Assembly (NCBI GenBank): GCA_903910215.1
Contig: CAIVYV010000319.1
Location: 1-16,857 of the forward strand
Reading direction: 5' to 3'
From: an uncultured Pseudomonadota bacterium
GTDB lineage: Bacteria; Pseudomonadota; Gammaproteobacteria; Steroidobacterales; Steroidobacteraceae
DNA: 16,857 nt
Part shown: piece by piece, positions 6,691 through 15,788 of the stretch
How positions within the stretch are numbered: position 1 is the first letter of the stretch
Layout of the letters: each line of letters opens with the position of its first letter
Program-made: the position numbers and the translations under genes
Notes under the pieces: model-generated
What the model was told of the DNA's origin: nothing
The model's input: only the letters and a program-made list of their open reading frames with translations
Databases searched by the model: none

Positions 6691-7961
6691 TGTCGCCCTC
6701 GACCTGGTATCACGCAGAGACACCAGCGGGTCCCGCCTATCCCACACTCACGGGTCAGATCGAAACCGATGTTTGCGTAGTAGGCGGTGGCATTGCCGGT
6801 TGCTCCACCGCGCTGCACCTCGCCGAGCGTGGCTATCGAGTCGTCTTACTCGAGGCCGACCGCATCGGCTCAGGCGCCTCCGGGCGCAGCGGCGCACAGG
6901 CCATCACCGGTGTTGCCTGTGGCCAAGACAAGCTGGAAAGTTTGATCGGCCTCGATGCATCCAAACAGATCTGGGACTGCACCGTCGAGGCCCTGTCGTT
7001 GCAGCGCGAACTCATAGCGCGCTATTCCATCGATTGCGACTACACCCCTGGCCAAATGCAGGTGGCCATCAAACTGCGTCAGGCGGCGGCCCTCGAAAAC
7101 GAAGTGGTACGCCTGCAGCAGGTATACGGTTACCACTCGATGCGCATGATGGATCGCGTCGAACTGCGCGAGTGCATCGCAAGCTCTCGCTACCTCGCTG
7201 CAACCTACGACCCGAGCGCCGGGCACTTGCAGCCGCTGCAATACACCCGCGGTCTTGCCCGAGCCGCAACCAGCCGAGGCGTAAACATCTTTGAACATAC
7301 GCGGGCGCTCACACACCGACGACATGACGGACGACTCGTCATCCGAACGGCAGCCGGCGAAGTCGTCGCGCGACATCTCGCGCTCTGCGGCAATGCCGCT
7401 CTCGGTAATTACTCGCGCGAACTCTCACGCAAGATCATGGGCGTTGCAACCTACATCATTGCAACCGAATCTTTGGGCGAGGCACGAGCTTGCGAACTGA
7501 TTCGTAACAACGCAGCCGTCACCGATACCAACTTCGTACTCGATTATTTTCGTCGCTCTGCGGACCATCGCCTGCTCTTCGGTGGTCGGGTGAGTTACTC
7601 AGGACTCGATCCACTCGGTACGACCCGCGCCACACGCGCTCGTATGCTACAAGTGTTCCCGCAACTCGCCGATGCGCGTATCGAGCACGCTTGGGGCGGC
7701 TACGTCGACATCACCATGAACCGAGCACCGCACTTCGGCAGACTCGAACCGGATGTGTACTTCGTGCAGGGATTTTCAGGTCACGGCATCGCGCTCACCG
7801 GCATCGCCGGAAAACTGCTCGCCGAGGCCATCGGCGGCACGAGCGAGCGATTCGATATCTTCAGCCGCATCCCCCATCACGACTTCCCAGGGGGCGACGC
7901 GCTGCGCCGACCGCTGTTGGTACTCGCGATGCTTTGGTATCGACTACGCGACTGGCTCTGA
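6690..7961 (+). CDS. puuB: Gamma-glutamylputrescine oxidase PuuB (FAD-dependent)
   Basis: A flavoprotein of the D-amino-acid-oxidase fold. It would oxidise the free amino end of gamma-glutamylputrescine to the aldehyde, producing ammonia and hydrogen peroxide. The 423-residue length matches E. coli PuuB (426). The N-terminal dinucleotide-binding motif is VGGGIAG (31-37) with acidic E55 at the end of beta-2 (VVLLEAD), followed by GASGRSGAQ (62-70). The C-terminal region has QGFSGHGIALT and ends FPGGDALRRP with LWYRLRDW, both typical of PuuB. The start ATG shares its first base with the upstream stop (TGATG), so re-initiation is expected; the frame is open for 54 codons further upstream but that stretch belongs to spuI. 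The last 18 bp overlap the convergent RND pump gene, and I see no terminator after it. Confidence 0.93.
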   Translation: MSPSTWYHAETPAGPAYPTLTGQIETDVCVVGGGIAGCSTALHLAERGYRVVLLEADRIGSGASGRSGAQAITGVACGQDKLESLIGLDASKQIWDCTVEALSLQRELIARYSIDCDYTPGQMQVAIKLRQAAALENEVVRLQQVYGYHSMRMMDRVELRECIASSRYLAATYDPSAGHLQPLQYTRGLARAATSRGVNIFEHTRALTHRRHDGRLVIRTAAGEVVARHLALCGNAALGNYSRELSRKIMGVATYIIATESLGEARACELIRNNAAVTDTNFVLDYFRRSADHRLLFGGRVSYSGLDPLGTTRATRARMLQVFPQLADARIEHAWGGYVDITMNRAPHFGRLEPDVYFVQGFSGHGIALTGIAGKLLAEAIGGTSERFDIFSRIPHHDFPGGDALRRPLLVLAMLWYRLRDWL

Positions 7962-10900
7962 CGTCGACTCGCGATGGAACAGTCGATCTCGCAGCGGATG
8001 CAGATACCGCTCGGTGATTTCAGCGACCATAGAATACGCAGCCGGAATCACCACGAGCGACAGCAGTGTCGAGGTGATCAAACCACCGATGACCGACACC
8101 CCGAGCGGCGTGCGGAAGCTGCCGTCGGCGCCCAGCCCGAGCGCGATCGGCAGCATGCCAGCGCCCATCGCCAGCGTCGTCATGATGACGGGACGAGCCC
8201 GCTTGCGACAGGCATCGATCAGCGCATCGTGACGAGACAACCCCGCGCGCTCACCCAGGATGGCGTAGTCGACGATCAGAATGGAATTTTTGACTGCAAT
8301 GCCATTGAGCAACAGCAAGCCGATCAATGATGGCAGCGACAAGGCCGTGCCGGTGAGCAACAGCAAGCCGAAAGCACCACCGCCACACAAAGGCACCGCA
8401 GCGAGGATCACGATCGGTTGTGTGCCGCTATGGAACAACAACAACAGCACGAGATACACCGACAACACACCGGCGAGCAGCGCGAGCGCGAAGCCGACGA
8501 AGAGCTCGACGAAGGCCTCTGAGTCGCCTGCAGGCAGAATGCGTACCCCGGCTGGCAAGTTCTGCATTGCCGGCATGCGGCGAACTTCGCTCATGACATC
8601 ACCGAGCGGCAGACCGTTGAGTTCGGCAGACACGGTGATGACTCGCTCGCGATCGCGACGATCAATACGTGCCGGTCCACTGCCCTCGCCGATTTCGGCA
8701 ACCGCTGCAAGCGGCACTGGGCCGTTCTTACCGGGAACTCGCAACTGCCTGAGCATTTCAATGTCGCTCAAGGCCGAGTCGGCCAATTTCACACGGATCG
8801 GCACCTGCCGCTCAGCGAGATTCAATTTGGCGAGACGCTGATTCACGTCACCACTCGTAGCGATACGCGCGGCATCGGCGATGTCGACTGTCGAGACTCC
8901 AAGATCGGCGGCACGCGCAGGATCCGGCCGGATCACGATCTCTGGACGCAACAGCGCAGCAGAGGTCGTGACCGTGCCGATGCCCGGCACGGTACGTATC
9001 GACGCCGCCAGTTCACGCGCCGCAGCTGCCAGCGTTTCCGAATCGCGACCGGCGAATGCCATGGTCAACCGATCACCAGGACCTCCGGTCGCAAAACTTG
9101 CACGGATACCCGGCATGTCTACCAATTGCGCACGCACGGCGTTTTCTAATTCGGAGCTCGTGCGCTGGCGATCGTCCTTGAAGGTCAACGTGATGCTGAC
9201 CTTGCGGACTTCGGGAAAACTCACTCCGCCACCCATCGACTCGCCACCCTCGCCGCCGATGATGGTGAAGAAGCGCTCGATTTCCGGAACCCCCTCACGC
9301 AGTCGAGCACGTACCTCACGACCCATCTGCAAGGAATCATCCAGACGGGCGCCCGGTGGCAGCTCTACCTGAAGCTGAACTTGGTCGACGTCGGTCGTCG
9401 GAACGAAAGTCGTCGGTATCAACGGCACGATGGCCAGTGACAAGATAAAGGTGGCCGCCGCAAGAGCGAGGGTTCGTCGCCGATGCGCAATCGCCCACTC
9501 CACCCAGCCGAGATAACGCGTCATCAACGGAGAATCGACGATCGACTTCGGCTCGCCACGCATGAAGTGCCCTGCGAGCATCGGTGTGAGCAGACGCGCC
9601 ACCAACAAAGAGAACAGCACGGCTGCGGCGGCCGTCCAGCCGAATTCTTTGAAGAACTTTCCGGTGACGCCCGGCATGAATGCCACCGGAATGAAAACGG
9701 CCGCCAATGTGACCGAGGTAGCAATGACCGCGATACCGATTTCATCGGCCGCATCGATTGCCGCCTGCATGGGCGCTTTACCCATGGCGCGATGCCGGGC
9801 GACGTTTTCGACTTCAACGATAGCGTCATCGACCAGCACGCCGATGACGACGGCCAGCGCAAGCAAGGTCAGCAAGTTCAACGAAAAGTCCAGCCAATAC
9901 ATCACCGCAAAAGTCGGTATCACCGACAGCGGCAGTGCCAGAGCGGAAATCAACGTCGCGCGCCACTCGCGCAGGAAAAACCACACTACGAGAACCGCGA
10001 GTAACGCGCCCTCGAGCAGCATTATCATCGAGGCATCGTAAGACGCTTTGGCGATCTCGACGGTCGAGAGCACTTCGACGAAGCGCACTTCAGGATGCTC
10101 AGCCTGCAACTTCGCGATCCGGGCACGGACGCCCTGACCTACATCGACCTCGCTGGATCCCGCGGTGCGACGCACAGAGAAGCCAACGACAGGTTTATCG
10201 TCGAGCAACGCAGCCGCACGCGCCTCCGCCGCTCCATCGGTCACCGTCGCGATCGACGACAAACGGACCGAACGTCCATCGGGCAAATAGATTGGATAAT
10301 CGGCGAGCTCCGCCGCCGTGCGCACGATCGCGACGGTGCGTACCGCCTGCTCCGCGCCGCCGGTCTCGGTACGACCACCCGGCTTTTCGACCTGCAGCCG
10401 TGCCAATTGAGCCGACACAGCACCTGCCGACACGCCAAGCGCCTGCAGCGCCTCGGGACGCAACTCGACTCGTACTTCACGCACGATGCCGCCGACGCGA
10501 CTGACCGAACCCACACCCGCCACGCTGTAGACGGCTCGCGAAACTTTATCGTCGACGAACCAGGAGAGCTCATCGGGCGCCAGTCGATCGGATTCGACGG
10601 CGAACGCAATGAGCGTGCCACCGACCAAATTCATTCTTTGGACGGTCGGCTCGTTGATATCGGCTGGTAAATCGCGTCGCACGCGCGCGACGGCATCCTT
10701 CACTTCATCGAGTGCTTGGTCGAGATCTCGTCCAAGTTCGAACTCGATCTTGGTGATCGACGTGCCTTCACTGACGGCAGAGGTGATCTTGTCGATGTCG
10801 GGAATGCTCGACACCGCATCCTCGATCTTGCGTGTCACGTCGGTTTCGAGTGTCGAGGGCGCCGCTCCAGGCAAGCCCACGGTGATCTGGATCGTCGGCA

Positions 10901-11024
10901 GCGCAATATCGGGCAATTGCGAAATCGGCAGCTTGTGCCAACCCCAGAAGCCAGCCACCGTCAACAGGACGAAGGCGAGTACCGAAGGCAGCGGGTAGCG
11001 AATGCCCCAAAGGGAGAGATTCAC
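7944..11024 (-). CDS. RND efflux pump, inner-membrane permease (HAE1/AcrB-type)
   Basis: A 1026-residue proton-driven pump of the resistance-nodulation-division family, expected to form a trimer with 12 membrane segments and two large periplasmic loops. The proton-relay residues are present: the Asp pair D399-D400 in GVLVDDAIVEVENV (segment 4) and K912 in NGIAVKNSILIVDYA (segment 10). This pattern fits the hydrophobe/amphiphile branch rather than the heavy-metal branch. The N-terminal helix and QLPDIALPTIQI strand are standard. The start is GTG at 11024, overlapping the adaptor stop by four bases (GTGA), so translation is coupled. I cannot name the substrate; drugs, organic compounds or polyamine-related amines are all possible. 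No outer-membrane channel gene is present, so it probably shares a TolC-like protein encoded elsewhere. Its 3' end overlaps puuB by 18 bp. Confidence 0.94.
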   Translation of the reverse strand: MNLSLWGIRYPLPSVLAFVLLTVAGFWGWHKLPISQLPDIALPTIQITVGLPGAAPSTLETDVTRKIEDAVSSIPDIDKITSAVSEGTSITKIEFELGRDLDQALDEVKDAVARVRRDLPADINEPTVQRMNLVGGTLIAFAVESDRLAPDELSWFVDDKVSRAVYSVAGVGSVSRVGGIVREVRVELRPEALQALGVSAGAVSAQLARLQVEKPGGRTETGGAEQAVRTVAIVRTAAELADYPIYLPDGRSVRLSSIATVTDGAAEARAAALLDDKPVVGFSVRRTAGSSEVDVGQGVRARIAKLQAEHPEVRFVEVLSTVEIAKASYDASMIMLLEGALLAVLVVWFFLREWRATLISALALPLSVIPTFAVMYWLDFSLNLLTLLALAVVIGVLVDDAIVEVENVARHRAMGKAPMQAAIDAADEIGIAVIATSVTLAAVFIPVAFMPGVTGKFFKEFGWTAAAAVLFSLLVARLLTPMLAGHFMRGEPKSIVDSPLMTRYLGWVEWAIAHRRRTLALAAATFILSLAIVPLIPTTFVPTTDVDQVQLQVELPPGARLDDSLQMGREVRARLREGVPEIERFFTIIGGEGGESMGGGVSFPEVRKVSITLTFKDDRQRTSSELENAVRAQLVDMPGIRASFATGGPGDRLTMAFAGRDSETLAAAARELAASIRTVPGIGTVTTSAALLRPEIVIRPDPARAADLGVSTVDIADAARIATSGDVNQRLAKLNLAERQVPIRVKLADSALSDIEMLRQLRVPGKNGPVPLAAVAEIGEGSGPARIDRRDRERVITVSAELNGLPLGDVMSEVRRMPAMQNLPAGVRILPAGDSEAFVELFVGFALALLAGVLSVYLVLLLLFHSGTQPIVILAAVPLCGGGAFGLLLLTGTALSLPSLIGLLLLNGIAVKNSILIVDYAILGERAGLSRHDALIDACRKRARPVIMTTLAMGAGMLPIALGLGADGSFRTPLGVSVIGGLITSTLLSLVVIPAAYSMVAEITERYLHPLRDRLFHRESTSEPVA
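8306..8371. repeat. Pair of perfect 18-nt direct repeats inside the RND pump gene
   Basis: The 18-nt unit TGAGCAACAGCAAGCCGA occurs at 8306-8323 and again at 8354-8371, exactly 48 bp apart. On the coding strand both copies encode the tail of Gly-Leu-Leu-Leu-Leu in membrane segments near the C-terminal third, in the same reading frame and 16 residues apart. The match includes third codon positions, so it is more than protein similarity. Confidence 0.7.
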
Positions 11025-12109
11025 GACGCCGCTTGCTCCTGCATATTCAGCTCGACGACCTTGACGACATCACCATCGCTCAGGAACCCAGCCCCGCGCA
11101 CGACGACCTTTTCAGCCGATTTCAGCCCACTGCGAAGCTCGATGAAATCACCCTGCACACCACCGGTATCGACCCGACGCTGTGAGACCACGCCGCCATC
11201 ACCCAGCACGAATAGATAAGAGTAGCCGTCGCGAAACACGACGGACTCACGCGGTACCGCCATCACGTCGGCGGTGCCGACCTGCAGTCGACCTTCAACG
11301 AACATGCCAGCGCGCAGCGGACCCGGCGCCGGAAGATCGGCGAAGAGCGTTCCGGTACGCGTCTGGGGATCGACGCCCGGTGACACCGCCCGCACGACGC
11401 CAGCCACACTCTCGCCGTCTGGCGCGCGCAGCACGACTTTTGCGCCGATTTTCAGACGGCCGATATCACGCTCGGCGATCTCGGCACGCCACTCGAGGCG
11501 ACCCCGACGAATGAGCCGCAGCAACTCGTTGCCGGCGGTAACGATCTGACCGGGCTGGACTCGACGCACCGCAATCACACCCGCATCGGGCGCGCGCAAC
11601 GTCGCAAAGCCAAGCCGCAGCGCCGCCTCGTCGCGCGCCGCCTCAGCGACTACCACTTGCGCTGCAGCACGCGATCGATTTGCTTGGAGCTCATCGAAAT
11701 TACTGGTCGAGATCAAATTTTGGGCTAGCAAAGATTCGCCGCGCTTGGCCTGCGATGCGGCAAGCTCCGCACTAGCGCGAGCCTGCAGTAGACTCGCCTC
11801 GGCCTGTCGCGCCTGCACCTCGAGCGTGCGTCGATCGAGCTCGACCAGTGGCTGCCCCGCCACGACACGATCGCCGGGCTCCACCAAAACCTTGGCCACG
11901 CGCAGACCCGTCACTTCGACGCCGAGAATCATCTCTTGCCAAGGTGCAATCGAACCCGACGCAGCGACCTCACGCGTAATCGAGCGAGTAACCGGCTGGG
12001 CAACGGTGACAGTGAGTGATGAAGCGCTCGGAGGCGCCTCGGATCCCGATCGACTGCAACCGACCAGCGAGACAGCAACGAGAATGAGTCCAAAGAAAAA
12101 TCGCATCAT
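11021..12109 (-). CDS. RND pump periplasmic adaptor (membrane fusion protein), predicted lipoprotein
   Basis: This protein links the inner-membrane RND pump to an outer-membrane channel. It has 362 residues. A signal peptide ends with the lipobox LVGC (15-18), so Cys18 should be lipidated, as in AcrA and MexA. It continues with a lipoyl/barrel-sandwich half (roughly 50-95), an alanine-rich alpha-helical hairpin (about 93-165, LEVQARQAEASLLQARA onward), the second lipoyl half (LRAPDAGVIAVRRVQPGQ), a beta-barrel domain and a membrane-proximal domain. The hairpin is fairly short. The start ATG is 9 nt after the rlmKL stop; two consecutive ATG codons are present (12109 and 12106) and I see no clear ribosome binding site. 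The stop overlaps the pump start by four bases, so the pair is clearly one transporter. Confidence 0.92.
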   Translation of the reverse strand: MMRFFFGLILVAVSLVGCSRSGSEAPPSASSLTVTVAQPVTRSITREVAASGSIAPWQEMILGVEVTGLRVAKVLVEPGDRVVAGQPLVELDRRTLEVQARQAEASLLQARASAELAASQAKRGESLLAQNLISTSNFDELQANRSRAAAQVVVAEAARDEAALRLGFATLRAPDAGVIAVRRVQPGQIVTAGNELLRLIRRGRLEWRAEIAERDIGRLKIGAKVVLRAPDGESVAGVVRAVSPGVDPQTRTGTLFADLPAPGPLRAGMFVEGRLQVGTADVMAVPRESVVFRDGYSYLFVLGDGGVVSQRRVDTGGVQGDFIELRSGLKSAEKVVVRGAGFLSDGDVVKVVELNMQEQAAS

Positions 12110-12118
12110 AGGTGCACG

Positions 12119-14362
12119 TTACGCGCGAGAACGATCAAGCGCCAGCGTCCGACGCGGCCTGTCCGCGCCACGGCACTCGAAGCAGCGATGGATCTGCCGA
12201 TTACGGGCGAAATCCGGCGGAATCGTGCGCTCAGTGACATCCTCGATGCGATAGCGTTGCTCCAGCACGGGATCGAGTCGGAAACGCTGGGCATTGGTCG
12301 AGAACACCAGAAGGCCTCCCTCCGCCAATATCGCCATGCACGCATCAAGCAGCTGGACATGATCACGCTGCACGTCGAACACGCCCTCCATTCGCTTGCT
12401 GTTCGAGAACGTAGGTGGGTCGCAGAAAATCAGATCAAATCGCTCCTCGCGTCTCGCAGCCTCGCTCAACCACTCGCGCACATCCGCGTGAACCAGTCGG
12501 TGCCGCTCGCCCCAGAGACCATTCAATTCCAGATTGCGCCGACACCAATCGAGGTAAGTCGCCGATAGATCGACCGTCGTGGTCGAGATCGCCGACCCCG
12601 CTGCCGCGTGTACCGTGGCGCTCCCGGTGTACCCGAACAAGTTCAAGAATCGTTTGCCACCCGCGGCACTACGCAAACGCGAACGGGTCGGACGATGATC
12701 GAGGAAGAGCCCCGTATCGAGGTAATCGACGAAGTTCACTCGAAACTTCAATCCATCCTCCTCGACCACATGAAACTCTTCACGCTCGTCACGCTTGGTG
12801 TATTGGTCACCACGCTTGATACGCCGCCGAGTTTTGAGGTGGATGTGATCGGCTGATACGCCCGTTGCCGCTACGAGCGCAGCGAGCGCCTCACTGCGAC
12901 GCCGACGAACGGTCTCTTCGGGGATATCAGCTGGCGCCTGATACTCCTGCACGACGAGCCAGGCTTGCGCCTCTGCCGAAGCGGCATAACGATCGATCGC
13001 AAACGCATACTCCGGCATATCGGCGTCGTAGATCCGGTAGCAGGAAACCTGCTCGCGACGCACCCAGGCCGACAAATTTTTCAAATTCTTGCGGATTCGA
13101 TTGGCGAACATGGTCGCGCCGGGTGTTGCCGCGAGATCCGCATCGATCTGCAACCCTGCCTTCGGACGCAGATCCCGCTCCGCCCTCGCCTCGATCTCGA
13201 TCCGCAGCAGTCGACACTCGGTCGCGCCATTCCACACCGTGTGCACTCGATGGGCCCGCAGACCGAGCTCGAGCCCGAGCGAAGCGTCTCCGGTCAGGAT
13301 GGCCGCCTGCCAACCCTGAAACTCCTCACGCAGCACACGCCCAAGTTCACGGTGCACGGCCCGCGCTGTCTCGAGGTCCCCTAATCTTTGACCCCAAGGC
13401 GGATTGGTACAGAGCAAACCCACCGCCGAGTCCCCAGGACGGCGGGTATCGGTAAGCGCGCCTACCGCGAAGTCGGTGATTTCCGCGACACCGGCATGCG
13501 AGGCATTGATCTTCGCGTCCTTGAGCACACGCGCGTCCTGATCACGACCCAAGAAGATCGTTGCGGAGTCGATTAAGCGCTGCAGCCCTTGCCGAGCGCG
13601 CACGTCTGCCTCGGCAACCAGCCGCTGCCAAAGCGCATCGTCATGCCCCTTCCACCGCAGGAAACCGAAGTACCGCCGTCGGTAATTCGCCGCGAACCCG
13701 GCAGCCATGCGTGCGGCCTCGATGACGAGAGTGCCTGAGCCACACATGGGATCCAAAAAGGCCGCGCCCTCGGCCGAGAGCTTCGGCCAACCTGCTCGTA
13801 CGAGAATGCCGGCGGCCATGTTTTCGCGCAGCGGCGCCTCGCCGGTATCACCTCGCCAGCCGCGTCGGTGCAAACCCTCGCCGGACAAATCAAGAGACAC
13901 CGTCACCCGCGTACCGACGGCATGCGCATGCACGCGAACACCCGGCTCGCGGGTGGCAATATCCGGTCGCAAACCCACCGTGTCGCGCAAGGCATCGCAA
14001 ATCGCGTCCTTCAGGCGCAGCGTACCGTAATGAGTGTTGTTGATTGCGGGGTGCCGCCCGCTCCACTCACAAGCGAGCGTCGCCGTCGGATCAATATGTC
14101 GCTGCCAATCGATCGCCTTGAGTGCCGTGTGTATCGCCGCATCATCGGCGGCCTCGAATCGCACCAGTTCGAGATAAACGCGACTCGCCACCCAAGATTC
14201 GAGGCACACCCGATACGCCACTTCCAACGACCCGGTGAAGGCGACCGAGTTGCCGCGCTCGCGAATGTCGGTGGCTCCAAACGCTTCGAGTTCACGTGCG
14301 AGCAAATCGCCAAAACCGCGCGGCACGCTCGCGAGAAACTGCCGGATATCCAGATTATTCAT
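12119..14362 (-). CDS. rlmL: Bifunctional 23S rRNA methyltransferase RlmKL
   Basis: This enzyme methylates 23S rRNA at G2445 (m2G, RlmL half) and G2069 (m7G, RlmK half) during assembly of the large ribosomal subunit. It has 747 residues; E. coli RlmKL has 702. The N-terminal part (about 1-160) holds the ferredoxin-like and THUMP domains. The RlmL half shows FLDPMCGSGTL (203-212) for SAM binding and the catalytic NPPWG (320-324). The RlmK half begins near 420 and shows FLNLFGYTGS (572-581) and CDPPTFSNS (647-655). Both active sites look intact. It carries an extra arginine-rich C-terminal tail. The start ATG overlaps the stop of the upstream nuclease gene by 8 bp (ATGAATAA). The fusion of the two activities in one chain is typical of gammaproteobacteria. 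Confidence 0.95.
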   Translation of the reverse strand: MNNLDIRQFLASVPRGFGDLLARELEAFGATDIRERGNSVAFTGSLEVAYRVCLESWVASRVYLELVRFEAADDAAIHTALKAIDWQRHIDPTATLACEWSGRHPAINNTHYGTLRLKDAICDALRDTVGLRPDIATREPGVRVHAHAVGTRVTVSLDLSGEGLHRRGWRGDTGEAPLRENMAAGILVRAGWPKLSAEGAAFLDPMCGSGTLVIEAARMAAGFAANYRRRYFGFLRWKGHDDALWQRLVAEADVRARQGLQRLIDSATIFLGRDQDARVLKDAKINASHAGVAEITDFAVGALTDTRRPGDSAVGLLCTNPPWGQRLGDLETARAVHRELGRVLREEFQGWQAAILTGDASLGLELGLRAHRVHTVWNGATECRLLRIEIEARAERDLRPKAGLQIDADLAATPGATMFANRIRKNLKNLSAWVRREQVSCYRIYDADMPEYAFAIDRYAASAEAQAWLVVQEYQAPADIPEETVRRRRSEALAALVAATGVSADHIHLKTRRRIKRGDQYTKRDEREEFHVVEEDGLKFRVNFVDYLDTGLFLDHRPTRSRLRSAAGGKRFLNLFGYTGSATVHAAAGSAISTTTVDLSATYLDWCRRNLELNGLWGERHRLVHADVREWLSEAARREERFDLIFCDPPTFSNSKRMEGVFDVQRDHVQLLDACMAILAEGGLLVFSTNAQRFRLDPVLEQRYRIEDVTERTIPPDFARNRQIHRCFECRGADRPRRTLALDRSRA

Positions 14363-15788
14363 TGAGGTTCATCCAACCGGATTCGTCCAGTGTCGTGATG
14401 CGCAAGAAACGGGATCCGGCGCGCAAATGCCGCACCAGGATGCGATAAACGTCGGGATCGAAAGTTGACTCGCTGGCTCGCTCGCCCTCGGCTGTCCGCG
14501 TGCCGAGATATTGCCAACGATCGACATGATGCCACTCGATGCGACCCTGAGCGTTGCGTTCCTCGATACGGATCGGCCCGGCATACGGCCAAGCTTTCAG
14601 TTTGTGCTTGGCGAGTGCGAGCTTCAATCGCAATGCGTGTCTCTGCAGCGATTCGCCGCCGACACAGGCGCCATCACAGCGGCCGAGTTGATAGCCGAAA
14701 CAGCTACCCGCGCCGCCCGTCTCGAGTCCGAGCGTCTTCAGGCACAGACGACTCTCGCGTGCGATCGTGGTGAGTGCAGTCCGGGCCGCTTTGGCTGTTC
14801 GGAACAAACCGAAGCAATCACCGCCTTCGGGCAAAGGCCCCTCGAGCCGTTGCAACATGGGAGATGACCCATCGTCACTCACAAACCAAGTGTGGTGCTC
14901 GCCACCACCCCGCAAGCGCCGGTTGTAGACCGGCTTGAAGTCTCGCACCCACTGCGCTTCGAGCAGCAGCGCTCCCAGTTCGCCAGCCGTCTCGGTCCAG
15001 TCAATACGCCGAACCTGCGCTGCCAAACGCTGTGATTTTGAATCGCGAGTCGCTCCGCCGAAGTGAGCCAAAACCCGCTCGCGGATGTTCTTGGCCTTGC
15101 CGACATAGATGAGCGCATCGCCGTCGCCGATGAATCGATAAACGCCGCAAACTTCCGGTACGTCGTCGATCAGATCAGGCGGCAAATGCGAAGGCAGCGA
15201 CGGTCGCCGTCCCACCAGCTCAATCGCCTCCGCAAATCGCGCGGGCGTCAGACTCGATCGCCAGTGTTGCCAAAGTTGCGCCAAGACATCCGCATCCGGC
15301 AAGGCTCTGTGTCGACTCTCGCACTGCAGACCATGGCGCTCGATGATCGCATCGAGATTGTGACGCCCCGCCTCCGGGAACAGCTCGCGCGACAGACGAA
15401 CCGTACAGGCAAGCGGCGCGCTGTAGGCGTAGCCCGCGCGTCGCAGTTCGCTGCGAACGAAGCCATAGTCGAAGCGAACGTTATGGGCGACAAAACGTCG
15501 GCCCTTCAAGCGCTCCAAAACCTCGTGCGACAACTCCTCGAATGACGGTGCCTCAGCCACCATGTCGTTGCTGATGCCGGTCAGTCGCTGAATGGAGGGC
15601 GGGATCAACACAGCGGGGTTCACGAGCGAACTCCAACGCCACTCGATCTGCCCGTCACGCATCGCGACGATCGCGATCTCGGTGATGCGGTGCCACGCGG
15701 GATGCCCACCCGTCGTCTCCACATCGACGAACGCGATCGGTTCGTCGATTAGACTCAAGTAGTTTTCACTCAACCGAATTCGATCCAA
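14355..15788 (-). CDS. DnaQ-like 3'-5' exonuclease fused to a UvrC-type GIY-YIG endonuclease domain
   Basis: A 477-residue two-nuclease protein, probably acting in DNA repair or maintenance. Residues 17-180 form a DEDDh exonuclease: D22/E24 in VDVETTG, D107 in HNVRFDYGF, and H160/D165 in HRALPDAD. After a linker, residues 212-290 form a GIY-YIG domain: GVYRF (215-219), IYVGKAKNIRER (227-238) and E277 in LLLEAQ, giving the Tyr, Arg and Glu needed for cleavage. Next come four cysteines (C349, C363, C371, C375) spaced like those of the UvrC iron-sulphur site. The RNase H and helix-hairpin-helix parts of UvrC are absent. Related fusions are known but little studied. The start is uncertain: TTG 15788 is given, but TTG 15773, which overlaps the aldehyde dehydrogenase stop as TTGA, is equally plausible; both leave the domain intact. 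It overlaps neighbours on both sides. Confidence 0.9.
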   Translation of the reverse strand: MDRIRLSENYLSLIDEPIAFVDVETTGGHPAWHRITEIAIVAMRDGQIEWRWSSLVNPAVLIPPSIQRLTGISNDMVAEAPSFEELSHEVLERLKGRRFVAHNVRFDYGFVRSELRRAGYAYSAPLACTVRLSRELFPEAGRHNLDAIIERHGLQCESRHRALPDADVLAQLWQHWRSSLTPARFAEAIELVGRRPSLPSHLPPDLIDDVPEVCGVYRFIGDGDALIYVGKAKNIRERVLAHFGGATRDSKSQRLAAQVRRIDWTETAGELGALLLEAQWVRDFKPVYNRRLRGGGEHHTWFVSDDGSSPMLQRLEGPLPEGGDCFGLFRTAKAARTALTTIARESRLCLKTLGLETGGAGSCFGYQLGRCDGACVGGESLQRHALRLKLALAKHKLKAWPYAGPIRIEERNAQGRIEWHHVDRWQYLGTRTAEGERASESTFDPDVYRILVRHLRAGSRFLRITTLDESGWMNLNE

